This document shows, one piece after another, positions 1 to 8,525 of a DNA stretch of 64,000 bases. The stretch covers positions 12,283-76,282 of the forward strand of contig DASXOJ010000250.1 of the NCBI GenBank assembly GCA_036494465.1, read 5' to 3'. The stretch's first letter is position 1; each line of letters starts with the position of its first letter. The notes below the pieces were generated by a model. It ran no database searches and was not told the DNA's origin. It worked only from the letters and a program-made list of their open reading frames with translations. The position numbers and the translations under genes were made by a program. This DNA comes from CAJCJE01 sp036494465. GTDB lineage: Bacteria; Actinomycetota; Actinomycetes; Mycobacteriales; Pseudonocardiaceae.

Positions 1-609
1 AGATGTTGCCTGCGACGACCTGGAGTACGCCACCGGACGCGGTGATCTGCGCGTAGTCGTAGGGCAGCCCGGACCAGGCGAGCCGGGGGAGCGGTGTGAG
101 CGTGTTGGCGTTGACCGTGCCCGAGTAGATCACCGCGGTGTTGTCCGGACCGGTGCCGACCGCGAACACCTTGCCCGCGAACACGGTCACCGACGAGATG
201 TTGATGTGGTCGGTGGGGTTGAGACCGGCGAGCGAGACCGTTGACCAGTGCTGCGCGCCGTCCTGAGTGGTCCAGAGGTATTCGCCGTCGGTGGCGAAAC
301 CGATCTTGTTCGACGCGAACGTCAACTGGATGTGGTTGGAGTTGGCGGGTAACGCGATCGGCGGCGCGGTGAGCTGCTGCCAGGTCTTGCCGCCGTCGTT
401 GGTGTCGAACAGGAACTGGCAGGAGTCCGACCACGAGCAGGCGGCGTAGCCGAAAACGAAGCCGTGCCGCGCGCTCAGCCAGCTCGCGGAGGCCGGCTGG
501 AAACCGGCGGGCACGGCGGAGGGAGTCGCGGCGGATGCGGCCGGGGCGATCAGTAGGGCCGCGCTCAGGGCGGCCAGGACGCTGGTGACGACTCGGAGTT
601 TTCGCACAC
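1..609 (-). CDS. Secreted Asp-box (BNR) beta-propeller protein, 3' end outside window
   Basis: Only the N-terminal ~203 codons are present; the gene runs off the left edge. A GTG start at 609 gives MRKLRVV followed by an Ala/Leu-rich segment ending near ASAATPSA, a typical Sec signal peptide. The mature part contains DTNDGGKTW and TQDGAQHW, which are Asp-box (SxDxGxxW) repeats as in sialidase-type or photosynthesis-assembly-type propellers. It is probably an exported binding or hydrolase protein; the substrate is unknown. It lies 52 nt downstream of the frameshifted MBL gene on the same strand, so the two could be cotranscribed. Confidence 0.7.
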
Positions 610-661
610 TTGGCAGACGCGCGACCACCGTGCGGCGTTGTCCCGGTGATCTTGTGAATGC

Positions 662-1368
662 CTACCAGCGCGGTCCCCACCGCGCGTCGACCGGTTCTTC
701 TCCCCGCAGCACCGCGTCGAGATAGCCGTGGTCGGCCGCGAACCGGGCCGCCACCTCGGGCCCGTTGGCAACTGTGCCGTGGCCGGGGACCACGACGTCG
801 ACGTGCCGGGCGGCCTCGCCCAGCAGACCGAGTGCCGCCTCGTAGTCGCCCAGCGGATCGGCGCCGCGCCGATCGGGCATCGGAACCAGGACGTCGGAGA
901 GCATGTCGCCGACGAGCAGGACGCCCGGTCGGCGAGCAGGACCGCGGCGTGGCCGACGGCGTGCGCCGAGTGTTCGATGATCTCGCCCGGCACGGGTCCG
1001 CCGCCTTCGGGCAGCGGGGTGAGGAGTCCGAGCAGTTCCAGCGGGATGCCCGACGCGCTCTCCGCCGCCATCTGCTGCCCGCGCTCGCGGCCTGCCTGAG
1101 CGGCCTGGACACAGGCGGGCGTGCCGTAACGCGGCACGTCGCCGAACCGGGAATGCCAGAGCAGGTGGTCCCAGTGCGGATGGGTGGAGAACCCGGCGAT
1201 CACCGGCATGCCGAGCCGGCCGAGGTCGTCGGCGAGCTGGTTCAGCTCCGCGCCATCGATGCCGGGGTCGACCAGGATCAACCCGCCCTCGCCGCGCACC
1301 GCGATGGTGTTGCTGGAGACCCATTCGCTCTGCCGCACCCAGACGCCGTCGGCCACCTGATTCAGCAC
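662..1368 (-). pseudogene. MBL-fold metallo-hydrolase, frameshifted
   Basis: Frame one starts MLNQVADGVWVR and carries the metal-binding motif THPHWDH (HxHxDH). Near 922-930 the homology moves to another frame, which continues GVLLVGDMLSDV, then VVPGHGTVANGP, and stops at 662. Joining the two frames gives a normal ~235-residue metallo-beta-lactamase-fold hydrolase with its second-half His (PGHG) intact. The total length (707 nt) is one base short of whole codons, which fits a one-base loss in a GC-rich run. It may be a genuine inactivation or a sequencing error. It is divergent from the acyl-CoA ligase and shares its operator-containing promoter region. Confidence 0.75.
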
Positions 1369-1394
1369 GGGTACACGTTACCGAGGCGCTTGTC

Positions 1395-1412
1395 ATACCA
1401 ACTGGTTGGTAT
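1395..1412. promoter_or_regulatory. Perfect palindrome, TetR-type operator between MBL hydrolase and acyl-CoA ligase
   Basis: ATACCAACTGGTTGGTAT is a perfect 8-bp inverted repeat around TG. It lies in the 87-bp space between two divergent genes (starts at 1368 and 1456). Symmetric ACCAAC/GTTGGT sites are typical of TetR-family operators controlling acyl-CoA genes. The cognate regulator is not identified; the TetR gene at 5.3-6.0 kb has a different palindrome upstream. Confidence 0.6.
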
Positions 1413-1455
1413 TAGGTTTGCCGGAACCCCCCGCAGGACGACCAACGGAGGTCGC

Positions 1456-3087
1456 ATGTTCCTCGGCAGCACCATGCAGGACTTCCCGCTCACCATCACC
1501 GCGATCCTGCGGCACGGCGCCACCGTCTACCGCGACAGCGAATGCGTCACCTGGACCGGCGCGTCGTCGACCACAGCCAACTATGCCCAGATCGCCGCCA
1601 ACGCGGAACGCCTCGCCGCCGCGCTGACCAAACTCGGCGTCGAAGAAGGCGACCGGGTCGCGACCTTCGCCTGGAACAACCAGGAGCATCTGGAGGCGTA
1701 CTTCGCGGTGCCCTGCATGGGCGCGGTGCTGCACACGCTGAACATCCGGCTGTTCCCGGAACAGCTCGCGCACATCGTCAACCACGCCGAGGATCGCTTT
1801 GTCATCGTGGACGGGACGCTGATCCCGTTGCTGGCGCGCGTGGTGAACGAACTCAAGACCGTCGAGGCGTTCATCGTGATCGGCGACGCGGACGCTTCCG
1901 CGCTCGGCGACAAGACGGTGCTGCGCTACCACGACCTCATCGCCGCCGAGGAGCCCGGCTTCGCCTGGCCCGAGATCGACGAACGCGCGGCCGCCGCGAT
2001 GTGCTACACCAGCGGCACCACCGGCGACCCGAAGGGCGTCGTCTACTCGCACCGCTCCACATTCCTGCACGCGCAGGCGCTGCTCTCCGCGACCGTCGCC
2101 GGTATCACCGAATCCGACCGCGTGCTGGCCATCGTGCCGATGTTCCACGTCAACGCCTGGGGGCTGCCCTACGGCTCGTTCCTCGGCGGTGCCAGCCTGT
2201 TGATGCCCGGCCCGTTCCTGCAACCCGAACCGATCGCCCGGTTCGTGCACGAGGAAAAGGCGACGGTCGTCTCCGCGGTGCCGACCATCTGGCAGGCGCT
2301 GCTGTCCTACGGCGAGAACCACGACATCGACCTGTCCTCGTTGCGCTCCGGCACTTCCGGTGGCGCGGCCGCGCCGAGGAGCCTGTTCGAGAAGTTCGAG
2401 CAGCGCTACGGCCTGCGGATCATCCAGGGCTGGGGGATGACCGAGACCAGCCCGCTCGGCGGCATGGCCTGGCCGCCGCCCGGTGTCGAGGAAGGCACCG
2501 GCGAGGACATGGACTGGCGGATGAAATCCGGCCGCATCCCCGCCGGAGTGCAGATGCGCATCGTCGACGCGAACGGTGTGGAACTGCCCTGGGACGGGGA
2601 AGCGACCGGCGAGATCGAGGTGCGCGGGCCGTGGATCACCGGCGCGTACTACCGCGACCCGGCACCGGAGAAGTTCGACGACGGCTGGCTGCGCACCGGC
2701 GACATCGGCACCATCGACCGGCGTGGCTACTTCCAGATCACCGACCGCGCCAAGGACGTGATCAAGTCCGGTGGCGAGTGGATTTCCTCGGTGGAGCTGG
2801 AAAACCACCTGATGGGTCATCCCGCCGTCGTGGAGGCCGCGGTGATCGGCGTCCCAGACCCCCGCTGGGACGAACGACCACTCGCGTTCGTGGTGATCCG
2901 CGACGGCGTTGAGGTCGACGCCGTCGAACTCGCCACGTTCCTGGCCGATCGGGTCGCGAAGTGGCAGGTCCCGGAGAACTGGACGTTCGTCGCGGAGATC
3001 CCCAAGACCACCGTTGGCAAGTTCGACAAGAAGCCGCTGCGCGCCCGGTTCGCGGCCGGCGAGATCACCGTGACCAGGACGATCTAA
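1456..3087 (+). CDS. Fatty-acyl-CoA ligase (AMP-binding, FadD-like)
   Basis: A 543-residue ANL-superfamily adenylating enzyme that would activate a carboxylic acid to the acyl-AMP and then to the CoA thioester in the cytoplasm. Core motifs are in order: the P-loop YTSGTTGDPKGV, the GWGMTET A5 motif, the TGDIGTIDRRGY A7 motif, KSGGEWIS, and the A10 lysine in PKTTVGKFDKK. The ATG at 1456 follows a good GGAGG (1446-1450). The frame remains open far upstream, but that part has no family similarity. Chain-length preference cannot be read. The gene ends 4 nt inside the convergent gene. A TetR-type palindrome lies 44 nt upstream of the start. Confidence 0.85.
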   Translation: MFLGSTMQDFPLTITAILRHGATVYRDSECVTWTGASSTTANYAQIAANAERLAAALTKLGVEEGDRVATFAWNNQEHLEAYFAVPCMGAVLHTLNIRLFPEQLAHIVNHAEDRFVIVDGTLIPLLARVVNELKTVEAFIVIGDADASALGDKTVLRYHDLIAAEEPGFAWPEIDERAAAAMCYTSGTTGDPKGVVYSHRSTFLHAQALLSATVAGITESDRVLAIVPMFHVNAWGLPYGSFLGGASLLMPGPFLQPEPIARFVHEEKATVVSAVPTIWQALLSYGENHDIDLSSLRSGTSGGAAAPRSLFEKFEQRYGLRIIQGWGMTETSPLGGMAWPPPGVEEGTGEDMDWRMKSGRIPAGVQMRIVDANGVELPWDGEATGEIEVRGPWITGAYYRDPAPEKFDDGWLRTGDIGTIDRRGYFQITDRAKDVIKSGGEWISSVELENHLMGHPAVVEAAVIGVPDPRWDERPLAFVVIRDGVEVDAVELATFLADRVAKWQVPENWTFVAEIPKTTVGKFDKKPLRARFAAGEITVTRTI

Positions 3088-3683
3088 CGAACCCAGTGCG
3101 GGTCGCGCCCGAGCGCGGCCAGCATCGTGTCGAACTCGCTCGCGCCCGCTGTCGGCAGGGCGGGCGCGAACGCCGCGCCGGGTGCGAGTCGCGACGCGTC
3201 GTCCGGGATCATCGCCACCAGTGCGGCGGTCGCCCACACCGCGTCGCCGTCGGCTTCGAACTCGACGCCGATGGCGCGCGCCACGTCCCAGGCGTGCACG
3301 AGGTAGTCCACGGTGTGCATGGCGATCGCGATGTCACCGGGGAACCGGGCGTCCGCGTTCACCTCCGGAATGGCGAACTCGCGGCTCACCACGCCCTCTT
3401 CCGCGAACGCCGTGAGCACCTCCTCGGCGGCATTGCGGTACTCGGCAACCGGATCCGGTCCGAGCGGCAGGTTCGCCCACGCCTCCAGTTCGGCGCCGTT
3501 GCCGCGCGCGGCGGCGGTGAAACCGCGGTGCTGCGCGGTCATGTGGGTCAGCAGATCGGTCAGGTTCCAGTTGGCGCAGGGCGTCGGGCTGGTCAGGTCG
3601 GTGGCCTTGATGTGGTCGACGACCGTGATGCTCGCGCGCACCACGTTGGCGTCGTGCGTGACGATATTAGTAAGCATTCGCAT
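3084..3683 (-). CDS. TIGR03086-type metal-binding protein (DinB / mycothiol-dependent maleylpyruvate isomerase superfamily)
   Basis: 199 residues. The layout matches the actinobacterial TIGR03086 family: an N-terminal helical bundle with CANWNLTDLLTHMTAQH, a mid-protein HTVDYLVHAWDVARA motif carrying the metal-ligand histidines, and a short variable tail. Members belong to the DinB/MDMPI fold and may use mycothiol; individual substrates are mostly unknown. An internal ATG at 3677 is an alternative start. The gene is divergent from a MarR regulator 46 bp away, suggesting that regulator controls it. Its 3' end overlaps the convergent acyl-CoA ligase by 4 bp. Confidence 0.7.
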   Translation of the reverse strand: MRMLTNIVTHDANVVRASITVVDHIKATDLTSPTPCANWNLTDLLTHMTAQHRGFTAAARGNGAELEAWANLPLGPDPVAEYRNAAEEVLTAFAEEGVVSREFAIPEVNADARFPGDIAIAMHTVDYLVHAWDVARAIGVEFEADGDAVWATAALVAMIPDDASRLAPGAAFAPALPTAGASEFDTMLAALGRDPHWVR

Positions 3684-3729
3684 ATGATGTGCTCATGCGT
3701 ATGATCTGTCAAGGCGTACCTTGTCAGCC

Positions 3730-4176
3730 ATGGCGTCGAACCGGGCCGATCTCGCGGCGATGATGTATCCGCTCAGCCGGGCCCTGATCGCGGCGGAACT
3801 GCCGATCCTGCGCACACACGAGATCTCGATGTGGGGCTACGCGGTGCTCAACACGCTGGTCGAGCAACCGATCCACACCCAGTCCGCGCTGGCGAAGGCG
3901 ATCGGCGCCGACAAGACCAGGATCATCCCGGTGCTCGACGAGTTGCAGGAGCGCGCGCTGATCGAACGCACCCCCGACCCGGAGGACCGCAGGGCCCGCC
4001 AACTCGCCGTGACCGACGCGGGCCGCGCGCTGCGCGATGCGGTCCAGACCGACATTCAGCGCGGCGAGGACCACCTGCTCGCCCGGCTCCCCGCCGCCGA
4101 TCGGAAAGCCTTTCTGCGCGCCCTCGCGCTGCTCGCCGAACTCCCGCCCGAGGAGATCATCTACCCAGCGTCGTAA
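3730..4176 (+). CDS. MarR-family transcriptional regulator
   Basis: 148 residues with a winged-helix core: SALAKAIGADKTRIIPVLDELQ forms the helix-turn-helix, and RTPDPEDRRAR is the typical MarR wing. The ATG at 3730 is preferred; an in-frame TTG at 3721 would add three residues. The short divergent promoter shared with the TIGR03086 gene contains imperfect CATATGA/TCATGCG half-sites around 3680-3705, possibly its operator. Family knowledge suggests a dimeric repressor released by a small aromatic or lipophilic ligand; the ligand is not evident here. Confidence 0.8.
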   Translation: MASNRADLAAMMYPLSRALIAAELPILRTHEISMWGYAVLNTLVEQPIHTQSALAKAIGADKTRIIPVLDELQERALIERTPDPEDRRARQLAVTDAGRALRDAVQTDIQRGEDHLLARLPAADRKAFLRALALLAELPPEEIIYPAS

Positions 4177-4344
4177 CCGCTCGGCGAGCAGCCGCTTCAG
4201 TAATCCGGCGCGCTCGACCAGGAGATCGAGTGGACCGCCCGCATCCGCAGATTCGGCTGACCACCTGCAACACGCCTGCCGTGCCGTGTACTTCACCACG
4301 GCGACCTGCGCCTGCCCGCACTGCTGATCGATAGGGTCGGGTGG

Positions 4345-4935
4345 GTGACCACCGACATCGTGATCCACAAGCCCGATCCGGCCTGGCCGGATCGGGCGTC
4401 GGCACTGCTCGCCGAGATCCGCGCCGCGCTCGGTCCGGCCGTCGTGCACGCCGACCACATCGGCAGCACGTCGATTCCGGGCATGGCAGCCAAGAACGTG
4501 CTCGACCTCCAACTGTCCGTTGTGGACCTCGAAGCGGCTGAGCGCGATTTCCGGGCGCCACTGGCCGAACTCGGCTTCGCGTTCAAGCCCTACCTCGGCG
4601 ACCACGTGCCAGCAGGCAGCACCGATTCGCCGCAACAGTGGGCGAAGCGGTACTGGTCGCGCCGCGACCACCCCGGCGACGACGCCAACCTGCACGTCCG
4701 CCGCGTCGGTTCAGCCAACGAGCGGCTGGCGCTGCTGTTTCGCGACTGGTTCCGCGCGCACCCGGAGGCCGTGCCCGGCTACGCGGTGTTCAAGCGGACC
4801 CTCGCCCGTCGCGTCACCGACATCGAGGGCTACACCGACATCAAGGACCCGGTCGTCGACCTGGTGATCGGGATCGCAGCCGACTGGGCCACCGAGACCG
4901 GGTGGCAGCCGCACAATGTGAAGCATGCGGATTGA
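4345..4935 (+). CDS. GrpB / UPF0157 family protein
   Basis: 196 residues with family hallmarks: an N-terminal DPAWPDRASALLAEI, then HIGSTSIPGMAAKNVLDL, which resembles the GSTS-P-K-D nucleotidyltransferase-like core. The fold is related to nucleotidyltransferases but the function is unassigned. The GTG at 4345 has no Shine-Dalgarno; TAGGGT at 4332-4337 ends 7 nt before it, consistent with a leaderless transcript. The gene overlaps the following VOC gene by 11 bp, implying translational coupling. The 168 bp before it hold no recognisable gene. Confidence 0.75.
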   Translation: MTTDIVIHKPDPAWPDRASALLAEIRAALGPAVVHADHIGSTSIPGMAAKNVLDLQLSVVDLEAAERDFRAPLAELGFAFKPYLGDHVPAGSTDSPQQWAKRYWSRRDHPGDDANLHVRRVGSANERLALLFRDWFRAHPEAVPGYAVFKRTLARRVTDIEGYTDIKDPVVDLVIGIAADWATETGWQPHNVKHAD

Positions 4936-5305
4936 CCGGCTCGACCACCTGGTACTCACCGTCGCGGACATCCCGGCCACGGTGGCGTTCTACACCCACG
5001 TACTCGGCATGACCGAGATCAGCTTTCGCGGCGGACGCACCGCGCTCACCTTCGGCACCAGCAAGATCAACCTGCACCAGGCAGGCAACGAGTTCGAGCC
5101 CAAGGCCGCGCACCCGACACCGGGCAGCGCCGACCTGTGCCTGATCGCGGCGGACCCGTTGACCGAGGTGATCGCGGATCTGGCCGAATCGGGTGTGCCG
5201 ATCGAGGAAGGCCCGGTCCAGCGCAGCGGCGCCACCGGGACCATCACCAGCGTCTATTTCCGCGACCCGGACGGCAACCTGATCGAGGTCAGCAACTACG
5301 CCTGA
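4925..5305 (+). CDS. VOC-superfamily (glyoxalase-like) protein
   Basis: 126 residues, a single vicinal-oxygen-chelate domain of two beta-alpha-beta-beta-beta modules. It begins RIDRLDHLVLTV with a metal-ligand-type His and ends YFRDPDGNLIEVSNYA, the characteristic VOC C-terminus with a Glu ligand. Possible roles include glyoxalase, dioxygenase or antibiotic-binding functions; the sequence does not discriminate. Start codon ATG at 4925 lies inside the GrpB-like gene. It is convergent with the TetR gene, overlapping by 10 bp. Confidence 0.75.
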   Translation: MRIDRLDHLVLTVADIPATVAFYTHVLGMTEISFRGGRTALTFGTSKINLHQAGNEFEPKAAHPTPGSADLCLIAADPLTEVIADLAESGVPIEEGPVQRSGATGTITSVYFRDPDGNLIEVSNYA

Positions 5306-5991
5306 GCGATCCGGTCCAGCCACTGCACGAGCAGCGCCTGCTCGGCTCCGGTGAGCCCGGTGGGCGCGCCGGGCAGGCTCGCCTTCAGCGCGATCGCGTG
5401 ACTGGCGGTGCCCGCCTCGCCCGCTGGCACCGCGCCGCCGGTGGTGATCGCGGCCAGGATCGCCTCGCGCACCCGTTCGGAGAGTTCGGGGTCGCGGTCG
5501 GCCGTCTTGGTCGCGATCAGGCTCAAGGTGACGCCGGAACTGGCCGAGTGGATCATCTGCGCGGCACGTTCCACGCTCACCAGCAACCGGCCCGCCGCGG
5601 CGACCCTGCTGACCAGCGAGTGCAGGATCTCCTGGGCGCGCTGCGCGGCGGGCGCCGTGTTCGGCCGGGCCTCGCCGTACATCAACGTGTAGAACGCGGG
5701 ATTCGCCACGCCGAACCCGACGTGCAGATCCCAGCCGATGCGCAGGTCGTCGACCGGGTCCTCGGCGAACTGGCGTTCGGTCTTCGCCTTGAGATAGCCC
5801 GCGAACCCGTAGCTGGCCACCTCGTCGAGCAGGCCCTGCATGTCGCCGAAGCCGCGGTAGATGGTCGGCGCCTGCACCCCCGCCGCCGCGCTGACCGCAC
5901 GCGTGGACACCGCGTCCCGGCCGCCTTCGGCGAGCAGGGTGGCCGCTGCCCGGATGATCCGGTCCCTGGTGGTCAGCGCTTCCTCGGTCAT
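5296..5991 (-). CDS. TetR-family transcriptional regulator
   Basis: 231 residues. N-terminal HTH: RDRIIRAAATLLAEGG then VSAAAGVQAPTIYRGFGDM; the C-terminal ligand-binding part is divergent. ATG at 5991 is preferred because an upstream GTG at 6012 would place the start inside the palindrome at 6001-6020, more likely its own operator. The C-terminal region has features of the TetR C-terminal families linked to short-chain or xenobiotic sensing, but the ligand is unknown. The only genes near its promoter are itself and the 3' end of the GH79 gene. Confidence 0.8.
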   Translation of the reverse strand: MTEEALTTRDRIIRAAATLLAEGGRDAVSTRAVSAAAGVQAPTIYRGFGDMQGLLDEVASYGFAGYLKAKTERQFAEDPVDDLRIGWDLHVGFGVANPAFYTLMYGEARPNTAPAAQRAQEILHSLVSRVAAAGRLLVSVERAAQMIHSASSGVTLSLIATKTADRDPELSERVREAILAAITTGGAVPAGEAGTASHAIALKASLPGAPTGLTGAEQALLVQWLDRIAQA

Positions 5992-6000
5992 GGAAACAAT

Positions 6001-6020
6001 GTTAACAGTCACGTGTTAGC
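6001..6020. promoter_or_regulatory. Candidate autoregulatory TetR operator
   Basis: GTTAACA-gtcacg-TGTTAGC is an inverted repeat with 7-bp arms (one mismatch), beginning 10 bp upstream of the preferred TetR ATG. Location and symmetry suggest self-repression. Confidence 0.5.
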
Positions 6021-6091
6021 GAACAGGCCCTTGCGCACCAGCAACGTGCGCTGCGCTTTCGTCGTCAGCGGCAAGGGCCCGCCCGATGGGA

Positions 6092-7570
6092 CTACTTGGT
6101 CAGCGTGATGATCGCCGCGCTGGCCGGGTTGATGCTCACCGACAGCGTGCTGCCGCTGACCGTCAACGCGGTCGTGCTCGGCGCGCCGAGCGTGCCGCCC
6201 GCCGAAACGCTCTGCCCGCCAAGGGTGATCCCGCCGGTCGCGGTCAGCCCGCTCGCGGTCAGGTTCTCCCTGGTCGCCTTGGTGAACGTGGCGCCGAGGT
6301 CGAGGGTGAGCGCGGTCGCGCCGTTGCTCGCCGGGTCGTCCACGTTGTCCAGCACCACCTTCATCGTCGACCCGTTCACCACCGCGTAGGCGCGCACGTC
6401 CGCCCACGCCGGGTTGTCCAGGTTGGCGAACTTGCCGGTGCCCAGCTGGTGCACGAGCGCCATGCCGTAGTACTCCGGCTGCGCGATCACGTTGCCAGCG
6501 TTCGCGTCCGCGGCGGTCGCCGCGCAGAACGGGGTGTAGTACATGTACAGCGGCTTCGGTCCGTTGCACTGGACAACGGTGCCGTGCATGTAGTCGCCTG
6601 CCGCGCCTTCGCGCGCCATCACCAGCTGGTCGTCGATCTCCCACAACGCCGACGCGAACACGTTGCTCACGCCCTGCTCGCCCTCGCAGACCACCGAGTT
6701 GCCCTCGTCGAACACACCAGGCACCTTCAACTTCGCGGCAGCGGTGACCATCAGGTCGGCGGTGGCCTTCTCGTTGTCACGGGTGGTGGTGCCGAGCAGG
6801 TCCGCGATGGTCGGGTTGCTCCCGGCGCTGCACGCGCTGAGCGGGTAGTAGTGGCTGGTCAGCTCGGTGATGTCCGGGTGCGCCTGCTCGTTGGCGATGA
6901 ACGCGGACTGGAACGCGCTGTTCGGTTTGCCGCTGGTGTCCGAGCCCTCGATGGCCACACCCGGCGCGGCCGCCTTGATCGCCTTCGCGTACGCCTCGAA
7001 CGCGGTGTAGTAGGACGAGGTCGAGCTGTAGTAGAAGTCCGGCTCGTTGCCGATCTCGATCGCGGCCAGCGAGGAACCCAGTGCCGCCTTGGCGTGCGCT
7101 GCCTCGTCGGCGGCGCGGTTCACGTCGTACTGCTTGAGGTTGACGCCCAGAATCACCTTCCAGCCGCTGGCGGTGGCGATCTTCGCCAGGTTGGCCAGTC
7201 CGGTCGGGGTGATGGTGGCGAGCGCCCAGGACGGTGCGGTTTCCCCGCTGGAGGTCCAGAACGACTGGTCAACGGTGTTCCCGCCGACCCGCAGCACCGA
7301 GCTGCCCAGGGTCTTCAGGTACTGCGCGAGGTTGCCCGAGCCGAACGAGGGAATCGCCAGGTCGGACGCTTCCAACGAGAAGCCTTCCGCGTTCGCGTTG
7401 AGCGGGGTGGTGGTCTGGGTCGGGTCGATGGTGATCACCTGCGCGGCTGCCGGTGCGGCGTTCGCGGTGACCCCCATCGCCGCGACCAGCGCGCTCGCCG
7501 CGAGTGCGACGGCTCCGGTGCGTAAGCCGGACCGAATAGTCCGGTCCAGACCGCGTCGTCTGGTCTGCAT
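6092..7570 (-). CDS. Secreted glycoside hydrolase family 79-like enzyme
   Basis: 492 residues. An N-terminal twin-arginine-like or Sec signal (MQTRRRGLDR, then an Ala-rich core ending NAAPAAAQV) precedes a TIM-barrel. The clan-A acid/base motif is IEIGNEPDFY and the likely nucleophile is the Glu in FDEGNSV. The C-terminal ~100 residues are a beta-sandwich as in GH79 (beta-glucuronidase, heparanase-like) proteins. It should cleave uronic-acid-containing glycosides outside the cell; exact specificity is not readable. Start at 7570 is supported by GAGGAG 6 nt upstream; an upstream in-frame start at 7657 would bury the signal peptide. It sits alone on this strand, divergent from the MerR gene. 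Confidence 0.75.
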   Translation of the reverse strand: MQTRRRGLDRTIRSGLRTGAVALAASALVAAMGVTANAAPAAAQVITIDPTQTTTPLNANAEGFSLEASDLAIPSFGSGNLAQYLKTLGSSVLRVGGNTVDQSFWTSSGETAPSWALATITPTGLANLAKIATASGWKVILGVNLKQYDVNRAADEAAHAKAALGSSLAAIEIGNEPDFYYSSTSSYYTAFEAYAKAIKAAAPGVAIEGSDTSGKPNSAFQSAFIANEQAHPDITELTSHYYPLSACSAGSNPTIADLLGTTTRDNEKATADLMVTAAAKLKVPGVFDEGNSVVCEGEQGVSNVFASALWEIDDQLVMAREGAAGDYMHGTVVQCNGPKPLYMYYTPFCAATAADANAGNVIAQPEYYGMALVHQLGTGKFANLDNPAWADVRAYAVVNGSTMKVVLDNVDDPASNGATALTLDLGATFTKATRENLTASGLTATGGITLGGQSVSAGGTLGAPSTTALTVSGSTLSVSINPASAAIITLTK

Positions 7571-7700
7571 CTTTCGCTCCTCTAACGCCTGTTCATATAT
7601 GTGGACAATGCCATGCTCGTGAACAGCATCGATGAGCGTAGGACGGGCCGTCGACAAGGGTCAAGGACCGGTGGTTTCCACCGTTGACGCTGGTCTTGCC

Positions 7701-7731
7701 TTTACTCTCACGTCGCGTGAGGCTCTAGCGT
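7701..7731 (+). promoter_or_regulatory. MerR-type promoter with 19-bp spacer and central palindrome
   Basis: -35-like TTTACT (7701-7706) and -10-like TAGCGT (7726-7731) are separated by 19 bp. The spacer holds the perfect dyad CTCACG-TCG-CGTGAG (7707-7721). An over-long spacer with the operator inside is the hallmark of MerR-regulated promoters. The -10 ends 8 nt before the ATG at 7740, so the transcript is probably leaderless and autoregulated. Confidence 0.7.
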
Positions 7732-7739
7732 CTACCGGC

Positions 7740-8525
7740 ATGACCAGCAGGGACGAGGGCAAACGAGTCGGCGAGGTGGTCAGGGCGACCGGCCTGACCG
7801 TGCGCACGCTGCACTACTACGACGAAATCGGCCTGCTCGTGCCCTCCGCGCGCAGCGACGCCGGCTACCGGCTCTACCACGCACCCGACCTGGAGCGGCT
7901 CTACCGGATCATGCGACTGCGCAAGATCGGCATGACCCTTGACGACGTCCGGCGCACCCTCGACGACGCCGACTGGCCGCTGGACACCGCGCTGGCCCGC
8001 CACCTCGACCAATTGGACCGGCAACTCGCTGTCGGCAGGCGGCTCCGGGCCAGCCTCGGCGCGGTGCTCGGCAGCGCCACACCGTCCACAACGGACCTCA
8101 TGACCGTACTGGAGGACATGACCATGATCGACACCGTCGTGCAGCGCCGCATCCCCGGCCTCGTCTACGCCGACATCGAAGCCGCCTACCACTACCTCAC
8201 CGACGTTTTCGGCCTGGAACCCGGCCGACTCGACCGCGACGACACCGGCACCGTGCACCACGGTGAAGTCGGCGCGGGCGACGGCGTGATCTGGCTGCAC
8301 CAGGTCTCGCCCGAATTCGGTCTCGACTCGCCGTTGCACACCGGCGTGGAAACCGCGGGCCTGTCGATCATGGTCGATGACGTCGACGCGCACTACCTGC
8401 GCGTGAAAGCCACCGGCGCGCACATCGTCTACGACATCGCCGACATGCCTTACGGCGTCCGCGAATACGGCGTCCGCGATCTGGAAAACCGCCTCTGGTC
8501 CTTCATGACACCGCTCGACCAATAG
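7740..8525 (+). CDS. MerR regulator fused to a VOC domain
   Basis: 261 residues. Residues ~10-80 are a MerR HTH: VGEVVRATGLTVRTLHYYDE, then GYRLYHAPDLERLYRI. A dimerisation helix follows to ~125. The C-terminal half (TMIDTVVQRRIPGLVYADI to RDLENRLWSFMTP) is a glyoxalase/bleomycin-resistance-type VOC domain. Such one-component regulators sense a small molecule through the VOC domain. ATG 7740 is chosen over the GTG at 7632 because it falls directly downstream of the MerR-type promoter. Confidence 0.85.
   Translation: MTSRDEGKRVGEVVRATGLTVRTLHYYDEIGLLVPSARSDAGYRLYHAPDLERLYRIMRLRKIGMTLDDVRRTLDDADWPLDTALARHLDQLDRQLAVGRRLRASLGAVLGSATPSTTDLMTVLEDMTMIDTVVQRRIPGLVYADIEAAYHYLTDVFGLEPGRLDRDDTGTVHHGEVGAGDGVIWLHQVSPEFGLDSPLHTGVETAGLSIMVDDVDAHYLRVKATGAHIVYDIADMPYGVREYGVRDLENRLWSFMTPLDQ

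Noticed and set aside
658..1455. Long plus-strand open frame running into the acyl-CoA ligase as a possible N-terminal extension
   Set aside because: It is the antisense shadow of the MBL hydrolase, Arg/Pro-rich, with no family similarity; the ligase has a strong GGAGG-ATG start at 1456.
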